From contig NW_026570242.1 in NCBI RefSeq assembly GCF_019649055.1, positions 1,116,001 through 1,180,000 on the forward strand: DNA of 64,000 nucleotides, read 5' to 3'. The position numbers were made by a program, and so were the translations under genes. This stretch comes from Paramacrobiotus metropolitanus. Its lineage: Eukaryota > Tardigrada > Eutardigrada > Parachela > Macrobiotidae. Each line of letters opens with the position of its first letter. Position 1 is the first letter of the stretch. Below the pieces are notes generated by a model. It was given only the letters and a program-made list of their open reading frames with translations. It did no database searches and was not told the DNA's origin. This document shows, one piece after another, positions 35,687 through 48,329 of the stretch.

Positions 35687-38249
35687 TTAAACATTGCCAG
35701 TAAAGTAACCGCCGTTCAAGGGAGCAACGAGTGGTAGAAAAATTAAATAATAACAGGTAAGAGAAAAATAGATGGCTGACACCATTTTTAATAACTTGAC
35801 CTCTGTGGTAAACTTTCCACTACCGCTGCGGTCAAATGTAGCATCCCCGTCTTCCACAAGCCAGTCAATGGTTTGGAGCCTTTCTGACAAATTAGCCACA
35901 ACTTTTGGTGTATACGGCGGCCGCGGATAACGCCTATGATTGAGCAGCGGGACAACGGTGTCAGCATGCCATCCCCAAAAGTTGTGCTCGTATAGTACTC
36001 TGATCAGAAAGGGTAGCGCGCGGACAGGATTAGAAAAGACACCAGGTCGACCTGATGCACAACCACTACAAAGTGCCGCAAGTCAAACGGTATTGTCAAA
36101 AATGGTAAATGTCGGCTCAAAACAACATACTGTCCAAAGGACGTTATTCCCGACAGCTGGTATTGAGGTGGATCCGCGGAATCAGGCACTTTGCAGCAGA
36201 ATGGACCTCCGCTATCGCCACGACATCTGTAAATTTGCAGCGGATGATTTTTTAAGTACTTGACATTATGGAACTAAATTTGACCGCATTTACGGTTTTT
36301 ACGTTTTCTTACGTGTCCCTGGCTAATTTAGAAGCGCCACACACCATTTCCGGTGCAATTCTCGGGAAATATCTGGCGCACTGTGAATTGTTCATTATTG
36401 CCAGGTTGACTGCCATAAGGCTGACGGGCACTCGAGCAGCTGGCTGAGTCCCTGATCCACTCCATTGTACCATATTGCCACAACCCGTGGCGGTGCAGTT
36501 TTGGTTCCTCAGCGGCCCCGAGTAGGGCCGAGGCAGGCATACAGGCTGAATTTTGTTGGTGAATGAAATCATCTGGAAAACGTATGGAATTTAATATACA
36601 CATAAAAATTCGCATTTATATGTCCACTCACTTTCACCAACTTAATAATGCAAAAGTCGTAATTGACACCCCAACCGCGGGCACTATAATCTGCGGGGAC
36701 AAACAGTCTCTCCGCATGAATCGTCAATCCGTCAGCCGGATCGTGGCAGCGGTGAAAGCCAACTTTCATTTGTAACTGACTGGGTGCAAAATCGCTGCAA
36801 GGTTTGGTTTACGAAACTGGGTCACACTGACCGCGGTGCTGTATTAAGTCAAGTACAGACCTACACGCCATTCAGTTGACAGCAATGCCCGGCAGTCAGA
36901 ATCCATCCAGCAGCTATCTAAGCGCATAGAATCTGTGAGATGATTAACTGAATATACATAAACGCGAGCCCGTACTGCATACCACGGATCCGCCGCAGGT
37001 GTATATGTCCTTCCCGGATTCCATTTTCATGTTAACCTGCCACGGCCAAGCATTGGGAAAAGCTTCGATGCCCCCGACGATACGCGTTTGCGATTGTGTT
37101 TGCACATCCGGTGCAGAGTACTTCTTGCCACACTGCGTAGTGCAAATCTCGTCTTCGCCGTTTGGGCAGTCCTTCTGTCCTTGAATAAATTAACGAAATC
37201 ACGGTGTGAAATGGAGTTTTACACAGGTGTGGTGTTGCTGTATAATTTTCTAACCGACGCAGTTGTAACTGTTGGTTGTTAGAGCATCAGCATGCAGAAA
37301 TAAGCATTTTATTGAAGGTTGCAAATTCGGTCCTGCTCACCGTCACAAATACGTTCTGGTCGGAGACATTTGTAATTGTAAATTAGCTTAAAATTTCCCT
37401 TCGGCAACTGAGCGTCTCTTTTTGGCTCGCAACGCAGTTCGTCTGCTCCACAGTATTGCCTGCTTCCTGGAAAGCCGACATTAAAAGTCATGATGGACTC
37501 TATTTATCAACACCGTAGGGTGAAAGGTCCGATAAAAAAGGCTTACTCTCTATTTTCAGAATGAAACCGTTGAATGCATAGCGGTCATCCGACACGAAAA
37601 GAATTATCTGATGTGAACAGTAACGCAGGTGTTAAAATAAGATACAAACGTAAAATTTGCGGTGAAAAAATCAACAGTATCCTTACTAATGAATCGCTGT
37701 AGGACACAAGATCCAAATCCGCTCTGCCACAGGCTACTTTTAATTGATAATATTCATCTTCAAAAATACACCATTGAAAGTATGAAAACTGGCTAACTAT
37801 GTAACTATACTAATAACACTATCACTTGCATTTTAGATCCCATACAGCAACGTAATCCTTTAAGCAAGTTCCATTCATCTCGGGTTGCTGCAGACTCATG
37901 GACAATGTTGTTATCTGCAACATTCAAAGCTTAGTCACCTTTTCGCCAATGTTATTATGATATTTAAAAGGTGCTAAACCACAACAAATATGTTGCTCCT
38001 TACTTCGATGGGGCGTCCGTTACCCTGTATCCAATAAGCAATGTTGGAGTTGTCTGGATATTTGTTAGGATATCCCGGCGACCTTAGGTAAAAACTATCG
38101 GAATCATCGTTGATTTTATACACGTTGGAAAAGAGTACTTCACTGGGAACGCGAACATTTGGATAGTATTGGAGAATCTGGGTTGTTACCAACTGGATTA
38201 GGTGCAACACAATACTAATTGGCAAAACCCAGCGATATGCATTTAACAT
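35687..38249 (-). CDS. CUB-LDLa-trypsin serine protease (copy 2)
   Basis: Eleven exons close in phase and give 591 residues: 38249-38004, 37914-37826, 37792-37687, 37607-37547, 37466-37341, 37179-36983, 36917-36865, 36794-36632, 36572-36313, 36226-36131, 36065-35687. The domain order is the same as in copy 1: signal peptide, CUB (SPGYPNKYPDNS), LDLa (ICDGQKDCPNGEDE), then a trypsin domain from TRIVGGIEAFPNAWPWQV. His286, Asp339 and Ser439 are in place, and Asp before TCRGDS predicts trypsin-like specificity. Copy 1 has one more intron, splitting the IVGG codons, which this copy lacks; most other junctions and phases match. The C-terminal tail ends in IYFSLTCYYLIFLPLV, a candidate membrane anchor. 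Likely role: a secreted or surface-tethered trypsin-type protease. Confidence 0.87.
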
Positions 38250-38808
38250 TGCCTAATCCCACATTGGCATGCGAATGATTTCCTCCATGCAAGGACCATT
38301 AAGTCATTGAGCATTGACTAACTGATTTACCGAATTTCACATAGTCAGAAACATTCTGAAACACTACTATCAAAACGGAGAGCCTTTAATTTGTCTAAAA
38401 TAATTCAATGATTCCAGCAGGCTGCTGAAGAGAGTTGCGCCCGGGTAGATTAGCAACCCAAATAACGTTTAGGTTTAAAAGTATTGTAAATAAATATATG
38501 GGCCACGTTCTTTTGTTAAAATACCTCAACTAACACAAACGGATACAGGATACTCAAAAATCGTTTTTTGATACTCATGCACCTTTGCGTATTCAATAAA
38601 TCTTAATAATATTATTAGGACGTTTTTTATTTCCGCCGGTGCAATTTTGTATCGCGGTACTCAACGCTTCTAATAACTGGATGTCTGCTACATTGTCTTA
38701 AGTGTTATTACCAACTTCGAATAACAACGCATGGGGGAAATATAAACATTTTCAGTGTTATAATAATGTCAAAAGTGAAACCAACTCAAGCCTGCCGTAA
38801 ACGTATGC
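38250..38808. other. Divergent promoter region between protease copy 2 and the rolling-stone-like gene
   Basis: The two genes start head to head about 560 bp apart. The stretch is A/T-rich with no obvious TATA pair or coding frame, and may hold both promoters. Confidence 0.5.
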
Positions 38809-39924
38809 ATGACCAGGTGTGAATCAGCACTCGAAGCAATCTCGGACGAGTTCTCATGGTCCAAATTTTCTTTGCACATTGCGGCTATTCGAGAATTTTT
38901 AGACCCACAGGTGCGTGATATTTACCATTTGCAAATATCAAAAACGTGTGAATTTGGAACCTGTATTTTTTGAAATGCTAGAATAGGTTTTACGGTTTTA
39001 CCACTTAGCTGTTGGTTGCAGTTGCTTACGTAAGTCAGTTTAACTGTGATCATATTTAGTGGAAGTGCTGTCATTCGTCCTACCCATTTAAAGTTTGGAA
39101 AGGATTCCTAGCAGTGTACTTTACCGTATGGCTTCTGCTTGACTTAGCTTATCTTCCACGTGACTTTACAATCAAGCCCGACAGGAAGTACCTCATCTAT
39201 TTAACCAACTGGACTTATCTGCTCTTCACGTTGTATACTATTGTCGCTGCTGTTAACTGTTGTACATACAGGGAACCAAAACATTCTGAAGGTATTAAAA
39301 TTTTATTAAAAAAATCTCTTTTGTTTGTTTAGGATTATCGTTCTGTTTCTAGCTAGAAAACCCGACAGGCTGTTATGGCCCCTGCGGCTCCAGTGGATGC
39401 TGTGGAATGTTGGCGCTATTTCAACTGTCGGTGTAATGATTTTATACTGGACACTGCTCGGAGAAAACTTGAGTGTTTTTAGCGTTCACAAGCACATGCT
39501 CAACGGCATCGTTATTGTGATTGACCATTGCTTCATTGCCATGCCCGTGCACTTACTCCACGTCTACCAATCCATGGTTTACGGTGTCTTCTACTCTGTC
39601 TTTACCGCTGTTTACTTCCTTAGCGACAGAACAATAGTACCTATTTACAAATTCCTTGATTTCAAAAATAATCTAGGCTTAGCTGTGGGAACGGAAGCCG
39701 CCGTTGTGTTTGTGCTGTTACCGCTGCTGCATTTCTGCTTCTGGATGTTGTTTAAATTACGATTGTACATTGCTCAAAATGCCGGAACGCCGCGTCCTGA
39801 TGGCCCAGACCCGACCTACAGGATACCGGCACCCATTACTTTGGCTAAACCGCCGACGGGTCCGCGACCAATCTTTGTTTTTACGGTTGAAGATGTCGAC
39901 GCGGATAAAGAAGATAACAAATAA
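38809..39924 (+). CDS. Rolling-stone-like multipass membrane protein
   Basis: Three exons (38809-38910, 39060-39291, 39353-39924) close in phase and give 301 residues. At least six hydrophobic segments are visible: VWKGFLAVYFTVWLLLDLAY, YLIYLTNWTYLLFTLYTIVAAV, MLWNVGAISTVGVMILYWTLL, the MLNGIVIVIDHCFIAMPVHL region, YGVFYSVFTAVYF and AVVFVLLPLLHFCFWMLF. The order and words (YLTNWTY, HMLNG) fit the rolling stone family, first described in Drosophila myoblast fusion. The tail is proline-rich and cytoplasmic. It is the only plus-strand host gene here and converges on trichoplein, whose stop is 340 bp away. Confidence 0.78.
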
Positions 39925-40266
39925 TATTAATTTCGGTTAAAACAAAGAATCAACAGTAGAAGATCAGAAAAACATGATCTACCCTTAAGACTTCGCTAAA
40001 ACGCCTTAGAGACATTTCAAATAACACCTACAAAAAGCATGCATCTGCAACCAGTACATTATTATCATCTAAAAGATCACCAAAATCAAAGCACGATAAT
40101 CTTCAAAATTAATCATTATCATTATCAAAAAGAGGTTTACCGTTTACGAGCATCGGTGCCGAAAACCATGAACGAGAAGGATCCTCCTTCCACTGGTCCA
40201 CAACGCACATCCTCGAGGGTATACGGAAGATTCGAGTTAACCCCATACTTTTAACACCGCGAACAA

Positions 40267-43018
40267 TTATCGAAAATTATCATGGTATCGAAAACTACCA
40301 GGCCTGCTGCCGTAAGACGAAGCCGACTGGCACCGGTTATTAGGCCCGACTCCCATCTTTGCAGTTTCCCGTGAGAGGAAATCATCGTAACTGCGCTGCT
40401 CCATTTGCCTCTTTGCTTGTTCTTCGGTAGCAGACTGGCGATCTCGAGCTTGCTTTTCCTCCAGCTCACGCATCTATAATATCAAAACGCAGTTTTTTAT
40501 GTGACAATTTTTTATTTACAACAGGCACAACAACTCCACTTGATCTTTACTTGAGCGTCAAGATCATGTCGCCGGATCGACTGAGCACGCGTCATATCAT
40601 CCAGCTGACGCTGCTGTTCCATTTCCGCTAACTTCTTCTGTGACGTTAGCTCTTCTCGCTCACTCTCCAACTGACACTGAGTTTGGCGATTGACATCCAT
40701 CTTGAACCGAATCTGCCTCTTCAGATCTCCGATAACTTCATTCACAAGGCCCTTCCGGGCGTTTTCCTCAGCAGCCCACTCTTCTTCGCGCTTTTCCCAG
40801 TACTGCTTAGCCTCTTCCCTTAAAGAATAAATTTCATCACACACTAGGCAGTGCTAATGCCTATTGTGTAGCAATAAACGTACCTGTCCAGGCGATCAAT
40901 TTCGCTTTCCCGTTCCTTTTCCCTGCGGATCCTGTCCTCCATAGCTTCCCTCATCTGCGCGGCGACGGATCGCTCGTGCTCTTTCTTCAACTGGTCTCTT
41001 CCAACGGCTTCCTCCTCCATATGTTGTACGGATTCCAGGATTTGTCGATCAAGTTTCAGACTGTCTTGGACTTGGCGATTGCGACGACGAAGAAAAGCGG
41101 CATGCTGCTTCATCAGGTTTGCCCTACACAGGCACAGAAAGCATAGAAAAAACAAAAGTGCAAGTAAACGAAAAATTGTGAACTTTATTTTTACCCAAAG
41201 TCCTTTTTCTGCTCGGACTCTTCCAGCTTTTTCCGCTGATCCTCCAGGCGCGCTAATTCACCTAGCTGCGCCAGGAGTTCACGCTCCTGTTGCTTAAGGG
41301 CAGTCAGCTAAATAAAAACGGTATTCCATTAGACGACTGTACTGTGTTGACAAGTTAACGCAGAACGATTCGGAATGCATCACGAAATGGGGCGATGTAC
41401 AAGGCTAACTCAGAAAATTAATTTCTATTTGATACTTACCAAATCTAATGCTCAAAAACAAATACGCCTTTACCTGGCTTTCACGTGTGCGTAGGTCGTC
41501 AACTTGTTCTTGCCATACTTCAGTAAGGTCATGCATACGAGATCGTTCAATCGAACGTTTCTCCTGATCTCGTTCTTCAGCCAACTGGATTTCGCGGCGC
41601 ATATTCTCCAGCATCTGACTTTCCATGCGCTTCTCCTCCTCGGCATTCTGCAAAGTTGCTTATAATGGACACGATGTACAACAATGCTAATTCTCAAGTA
41701 CAAATCACAATAGAAATTACTATTATTAACCGTATTTTAACCGATTCACTGATTTAACCGATTTTAACGGACGATTTTAACCGATTCAATTACAACCGAT
41801 TTTAACCGATTCACAAAAATGAAAAACGTTTCAAGGGTGACTACAAATACCCAAGAAACCCGAACTCTTTAAATGTTAATGTTTTACATCCTCCTGGGTT
41901 ATAACTTGCGGATATCCTTCTGTTAAAAATCGCACTGCATTCGTAAAAATTGTACTTAATTTTCCTACAATAAGCTCAAACGTTACCTGCAGATTAGCAG
42001 TTGCTTATTAACAAATTAATACCTGCTGTTTGATGCCAATTTGGTCACCCCACGCTTTACTCGTTTCCAAATCAATTTGTTTGGTTACAGCCTGCAATGA
42101 AGTCGAAATTCGCATTAAAGGCCATCGATCAACATTTTCGCAGTCATCAATCAACATTTTGCACCATCACCTGCCATCTCTTGCACACAGATCATTTATG
42201 CCAAAAATAAGTTTCGGAGAAGGCTAGGTAATTATTTACCTCCCGAAGTTCAGGGCAGTTCTTTTTCCAAGCTTCATGAAGTTTTTCGGCTACAAGCTTC
42301 ATGACAAAGAAAGTGTTACTTATTGATACTGTCGTTAAATCATGAATTCATAGATATTTTTACGGTAATACCATATTTCGCACACCTGTTCCTGTTGTCT
42401 CGTACGGGACTGCCGAAGCTGTTCTGCCCGTTCTTTCAGCTCTCTCACACGATCGTCACCCGCGTTCTTCAACTGTTCCATTATTTCCGTCTAAAGAGAG
42501 TACACCGGACTTCCAAATAATGTTTAACCATGCCCATCCATGCGCACAGCGCTACATGTACATATCGACTGTGGGTACACCTTTAGAAGTCCGCTGTCAT
42601 TGTGCGCTTAATTCTGACAGAAGCTTAGAAAAAATTGTCCTTCCAACCTGATAATCCACTTCTTCTTTGTACAGCAACGCTGCCAATTCTGCGCGTCGAA
42701 TCTTCATATCAGCATCTTTCTGTTGTTCAATACGCTGTCGCATGAAGTTGTCTACGCTGAACACAGTCGTTGTGCTTCCTGCCATAACGTCATTACTCCA
42801 AACACTAAAGACGCCTCACCCTACCTGGCTTTGAAAGTACGATCGGATGTCAGCTTAGAATAGCCGGCTGCATCCGTTTCCGCCTTCTGGATATGCTGCA
42901 GATTCTTTTCCAGTGTATTATGTCGCTGCTCCTCCAGATTGCGTCGCTGCAACATAAGCTCGTGCTGCGCTCGCAGGCTCCCTGGCGTCCATCGTGAAGT
43001 TGTTGACTTCGCTGACAT
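40267..43018 (-). CDS. TCHP: Trichoplein (keratin/centriole-binding coiled-coil protein)
   Basis: Ten exons close in phase and give 513 residues: 43018-42841, 42778-42648, 42490-42386, 42296-42240, 42091-42023, 41647-41474, 41307-41195, 41123-40884, 40818-40551, 40473-40267. Nearly the whole protein is a charged coiled coil. It follows vertebrate trichoplein (about 500 residues) in order. A motif like AEKLHEAWKKNCPELRE sits at ~120, LKQQERELLAQ near 240, and REEAKQYWEKREEEWA at ~357, the trichohyalin/plectin homology region. In vertebrates it scaffolds centrioles and activates Aurora A to restrain cilium assembly. Some exons are too short (57-113 bp) to be noticed alone, but all keep the frame. 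Paralogous coiled-coil proteins such as MNS1 are a less likely match. Confidence 0.85.
41727..41812. repeat. Degenerate tandem repeat TTTTAACCGATT in a trichoplein intron
   Basis: The word TTTTAACCGATT or close variants recurs six to seven times in about 85 bp between exons 5 and 6. It is a short minisatellite with no coding or splice role that I can see. Confidence 0.7.
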
Positions 43019-44086
43019 GATCAATTACGAGAGCCAAATCCGCAATCATGTTCTAGATAAAATAACAAACCCATGAGGCCGAGAGAAATTATCGTCCAGC
43101 GGAACATCTTATCCAGCGCGCGACAATAGTGAAAACAATTACAGTACGTGAATGCATTTCTATTCTTCTCTGTATCTTCCTTTATAAATTTCACGATAGT
43201 TTCAACTTTCAAGAGTCCCGTTTAGGTCAACTGCAGACAGCACCGCAGACTCGTGCGGTTGCAGCGCACACATGAATTCCTGCTTCCGGATGGCTGGCGG
43301 CTGACACGCACTCTGCGCAGCACAGGAAACTCAGCACTCCTGCAGTGCAGATTGCAGAGCATAGATATGTCCCTTTAGGCTTTAGCTAACCATAAGTCAT
43401 AAGTACTCGCAAGTAGTAAGTACTCGTCTAAATTGGATTGCTAATCTCTTTGCTGCTGTGGTTTGTACTGTCAGCTCTTTTAACATGTTACTTCTTACTG
43501 CAATTTCTAAACCCTAAAGTCTTATGAATACCAAGGTACAACGGCACAAATGATTCTCCGTACAGCGGGATGCTCTAACCGACTCAGTTAATGGTACCTT
43601 GGAGTTCGTGCTTTTTTTCTTGGATTGCCGAAATCCGAAATTAAGGGTGCTCCATAGCGCAATCGCATTAGATAAGTACAACTGCTGTGACCTCTCGAAT
43701 TAAAAACGATTTAAGCGAGTTTTTTTTATTACTTGAAGTTCAACTTAATAACAAAAATATTCATATTAGGTGAGCAGAAACTTTAATAACAGAGTTGATA
43801 AACTCACGGCACATCAAAGTTACTGCTGCACTGGCACCTAATAAAATTTCAAAGACAATCATGGAGTCTAGAATTTCCAAGTGCTTTCACAATTCCATCA
43901 CAAGGGATTAAGCTTTTTATTGCGAAACACGCAAAAAAGTGCTCTGTACCGTACCAGTTACGACAATACCAGAGACAAAATCCACCATAACACAACTAAT
44001 AATATACACTGCGGACTGTAGTACAACCACAGCCACTCAGCCAGCAAAATGTGGACAAATAAAAACAAAATTTCGTGGTCAATAAA
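43019..44086. other. Gene-free stretch with a tRNA-like inverted repeat
   Basis: No protein gene is seen. At 43,531-43,605 the minus strand has a tRNA-like D arm and A box (TTAACTGAGTCGGTTAGAGC) enclosed by 8-bp ends (CAAGGTAC/GTACCTTG). A T-loop is missing, so it is noted as a possible tRNA relic only. Confidence 0.4.
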
Positions 44087-47003
44087 TCAATGAGAGGACA
44101 AAAGTTTCTGATCTTCAAACTGAAGCTTATCAGTAGCCAACCAGCTTCGCACATTCTGACAAAATGACAAGCATCGCGGCAACGCCGGTCGTCTAATGGG
44201 ACACGAAAATCGCGCTGGCAACTTGGAATCTGGTGTATTCCTTTCGAAATAACTGATTATGCCGAAAAACCACAATCGAGAAAGGTAGTTTGGAGTGTTG
44301 TTAGTCGATTCGACCTAAAATTCAATGAGTCGATGGTTACCTGTTGGCTGCTGTTTCGCCTCAAAGCGAATTCTTAATGCGTACTTATACTTTTCATAGA
44401 AAAGAGAACGGGAAATAGGAACAGTATTGGCAAAAACTTGAATGCCTGACCTTTAACTGAGAATTGGACGATATTGTGTGGTAAACACGGAATAAAACGG
44501 TAGTAACGCAGTACGCAATTAACACATCAATAGTATAGTGGGTTCTGGATACTGTCACGAAGAAGATGCCCAGTGTGGCGAATCCGTAGATGATCCATTT
44601 GGCTATGCGCCAAAACAGGTGTGACTGAGGAGTATCTAAAAAATCAATGTTACGCGTTAAAATTGTAATGATACGATGTGACTGATGTCAAGTAAACAAG
44701 TTGTAAATGGTATTACCTACTCTAGTATCTACAATAATATATTATTAGCCATCCGCCCTGACCAGGGGAATGTTATCCACTCGTATAAGTCTTGCAAAGT
44801 GTGCCTCGGATATAATCCAAAAAATTAACTATTTGGTAAAATTGGTAAAATTAACTATTTGGTTATTTATGTATTCAAAATAAATTTATCATTAAAAATG
44901 CAACTCAAGCATTTGAAAAATTTTTATTTTCTTTGCATACCCGTATCAAACATGTGTAAAGCGATTCAGGTCAAATGGTATCTCGCGCTTATGCGTTGCA
45001 GATGCTGTTGCATGAGTATTACTCAACAGTACGATACATAGTCGCATGTTCTGCACCCCGTGTTAATTGTGACAGTTGACAGCATACCAGTGTGCGCTAA
45101 TATTATAGAAGTACTTTTATTAAAAAATATTTCATGGCGCTTAACCTTACATTCCGCGAACACCAATGAACAAAGCACAAGTGAGCACGTATGGCCGCTG
45201 TAAATGAAGTCCCCACAATAAACGAGTTTTCCGTTGATTGACAATCCAAGCCCGCTCAGCAGCGATACAGCACGACGAGCTATGAGCAACGGATTGGTAT
45301 TATTCATCTAGAAGTAATGTAATGCAATCATGCTAAAATTGCTGTATAACGGTGATAATCAAATACTCAATTCGTTAGTCTTCACAAACCTTTGCAGCAC
45401 ATGGATAGTAGAGATTTGCTTGCGGCAATACGGTAACGAACATCGTCACCCCTCGGCCTAGGTAAAGCAGACCAGCGACCACAAATACTCTTCGGAAAAT
45501 TATCCATCTGATAAAAAAAATTTAATATACTACAATGTCATGTTACTGAAATGTCTTGGCAGTATTGATTGCCTAATAATGAAAATTGCGGATGCCCAGA
45601 ACGTCCAGTGTACTGTATACACATAAATATGCAGTGGGCAAACTACCGTTGCTTGAATTTGCTAGATGTTTTTCTCCCTTTATTTAAAACGTATTGTTTT
45701 AATTTTTGGCTCTATTAAAAGCTAGGTCTATTGCATTAAAGTTTGATACCGTTCCAATCGTCGAGATTGCGCTGTTCTAAGTTCAAAACAGTTGTGCTAG
45801 CGCCTCGTTAATATGCAAGAACGGTAACTGGAAGCTTGCCAAAATTAATATTATTACGAGTATTATAGCGAAAGAGGATGTCGCAACATATATTTTCTAA
45901 AAAAGAGTTTCTCGATTTTTACTTTTATCCCTCTATCCGTAAAGTCAACAGTACTTAAAAGTTAACACAGTGCTTAAAAATCCCGTGTGAGTGCGTCCAC
46001 ATTTTTTAACTGAAAACTCGGAAATCGAGGCTAACTGGTTTCTGTCTCGGCTGCCAAGAGTGCGAGCCTTTCTGCTGACAGTTAAACATAGAATTTGTCG
46101 TGCGACTACGTCTTACAGACTGCTTCTTCAGACTGCCAGTCAATGAATACTACACAGTTGTAAAAAAACGTAATAATAATAGTAGCCACAGAATCGACAA
46201 GGTGAAGCGAGTTATCTCTAAAGGTTACAAATAATAAATTAACCCACAGACTTGATTAACTGATTGACTGCTGCAGAATTGATTAATTATAAGTTGATCC
46301 GCAGAAGTGACAAGACCAAGTGATGCTTTATCTGGTGAATGCTTTATCTGGCGAATATAGCAGCTGTTATTTTTGCTCGTTGAGATTTTATAGACAGATG
46401 TGAAACAAAGTTAACGAAGCAGCTAGTTTTCACCGTTTTGTTCTGTTATGTTTTGTAATATTTGTACATAGAGTATTGGATTCTACGCGTATGTATACTG
46501 CGGAGATTTAAAAAGCAGTTCTACACTATATAAGTACTAGCATTACTCGTATTGTGTATCTGTAGCCTGTACTTGGAGGCTCGGAACACCAACCTGTGAT
46601 GATGAAACAGCATGGTCGTGAAAGTGGAGTATGTAACCAGCAAAATCAAATATTCGGACATCTCGAGTCCGTTGTCCACTTGGTTGAAATACGTAAAGAC
46701 AATGTCCGGCAAGGGCGACGTGATTGGCTGCCTATCGTGAACGCCGGCCAATGCCAGTGCTGAAACGGACAACCCTGCCAATAGGAATAGAAATGCCTGT
46801 ACCGTCTTCCATTTTTCATCGGAAAAGGTGACGGGAAGTCCGACTGCAGATCCATCATAATCTTCGTTTTCAACACTGATAAAGCAGCATTCTTCAGGCT
46901 TTTGTAGCAGCTCCTCGAGACTGCTCGACTTGATAACGGCAGGTGATTGTTGAAAGAAGTAGACTGTTTCTTCGCCCGGCCTCGACTGTTGCTCTAGCGG
47001 CAT
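44087..47003 (-). CDS. SGMS: Sphingomyelin synthase
   Basis: Five exons (47003-46594, 45507-45390, 45307-45151, 44635-44451, 44314-44087) close in phase and give 365 residues. This enzyme family moves phosphocholine from phosphatidylcholine to ceramide in the Golgi or plasma membrane, or makes the phosphoethanolamine analogue. The two catalytic motifs are intact: CGDFIYSGHT with His215, and HYTIDVLIAY with His261 and Asp265, matching the family His-His-Asp triad. Six hydrophobic segments and the motif PLPDIVFTYF after TM1 also fit. The N-terminus is cytoplasmic and acidic, without a SAM domain, so it resembles SMS1/2 without SAM or insect and worm forms. Sequence alone does not tell sphingomyelin from ceramide-phosphoethanolamine synthesis. 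Confidence 0.9.
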
Positions 47004-48300
47004 GGTCCACTTTGAGTAATAAACGAATCCTAAACTTCAGTTCATGTTAGACGGCAGCAAAACCGAACAGGAGTTCCGATCAAAATATGCGGAATAAATA
47101 CTTCTTGCTTTTAAGCCGATAAGTACAGTGGAACAACCCGGCTACGTCAACCGCTGTCGTACGCGTGATGTAGATACTAGTATGGAACATCTTCCAGAGC
47201 GGTTAACGGCGCTGATAGGAAAATAATTGCCGGGGTGCAGTGTACGGTGTAGCTCGTGGGATTAATAAGTGGAATCTAGTGCAGACTGTGCGGAAATCGA
47301 ATGTTGATAAAGGAGAGATGAAAATATTTAAAATGACGCCGACAATAAATGACAAAATTGTTAATCATTTGTAGCTCATAAGTATACATTATATGGTTTG
47401 CCGTGAGTTGTGCTTACAAATTCCATAACCTGTTTGTTATGGTACGGGTAATAAAATATCAATAATAATCTTGGAAAGTCCACGCATCCATGCAGGCTGA
47501 CTAACAATCCATTGTTAAATTCATCAGTCACACTATTTACCAGGCGGCACTGCTACATAGGCCCGATCGCATTCCGCATTAAGCCGTTACTCGATAATCT
47601 CTCCTGCATCCAACGCGCTCGTTTACGTGCTCCGGCAGCTCGGGGACTGCGCTGCGTTTATTGGGTATAAGAACCTATATTCTATGCACCTTTGTTGCTA
47701 GGCATCATTGCGTCATGCCTTCCGGATCGTAAAATCTGAACACATTCGTCAATAATAAAAAAAAATACATTTAATACGTAATAAGTGAAACGAAATCTCT
47801 CGATTATCTATTACTTCATAATTATTTGTGCCGAGGTATGGCTTACTGTCAGGCTAGCGCATGTACGTAACTGAATTCCGAACAGTCCTTGCGGCTTGCG
47901 CTTTGCAAAGTTCTTGCTTAACGAAATTCAGGTATAAAACTTTGAAGCAGCGGAGTTCTAAGAGATGTCAAAGGAGCCAACAATTAAGTAGTGCTGGGGG
48001 CCTAGGGGATTCACGGTCCTTAATATCGTGTAATACAGTACGAGTATTGCACAATGTATTGTAATAGTATGCAGTGTGCACATGCATAAGCGAGTAACAC
48101 TCTTGTTTTTGTTTTTATCGGTTTCTTAGTCGTATGTTCAAATATCGAGATTTGGTGCGTGGAGCGATTGCGTTGCTCAAATACTAAAATAGCTACCTGC
48201 GTCTGCATCTACAGTATTTTAGTTATCCCCGATTTCCTTATGAATCAGATAGTAATATGGCGCTTTTGCAATAAAACGGTTGAACTAAAACGGTCAACTA
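47004..48300. other. Gene-free stretch upstream of the sphingomyelin synthase gene
   Basis: No gene is seen. The promoter of the sphingomyelin synthase gene should be just above 47,003, but no TATA box is obvious. Short AAAACGGTTGAAC repeats sit at 48,273-48,297, directly beside the transposon insertion. Confidence 0.45.
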
Positions 48301-48329
48301 CAGCCCTGCCGGGCCAAGTTGGGGCAGTT
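48301..48329 (+). repeat. Left inverted terminal repeat of the mariner-like element
   Basis: CAGCCCTGCCGGGCCAAGTT followed by GGGGCAGTT; the transposase would bind here. It is identical to the right end (49,384-49,412) in reverse complement. Confidence 0.85.

Noticed and set aside
43531-43605. Second tRNA-like sequence on the minus strand with an A-box-like D arm and matching 8-bp ends.
   Set aside because: No B box or T-loop consensus and a poorly paired anticodon stem; it may be chance or a relic.
44346-44394. Possible extra exon (YKYALRIRFEAKQQ) in the sphingomyelin synthase gene.
   Set aside because: Including it breaks the frame into the last exon, while skipping it gives a continuous match to the family.
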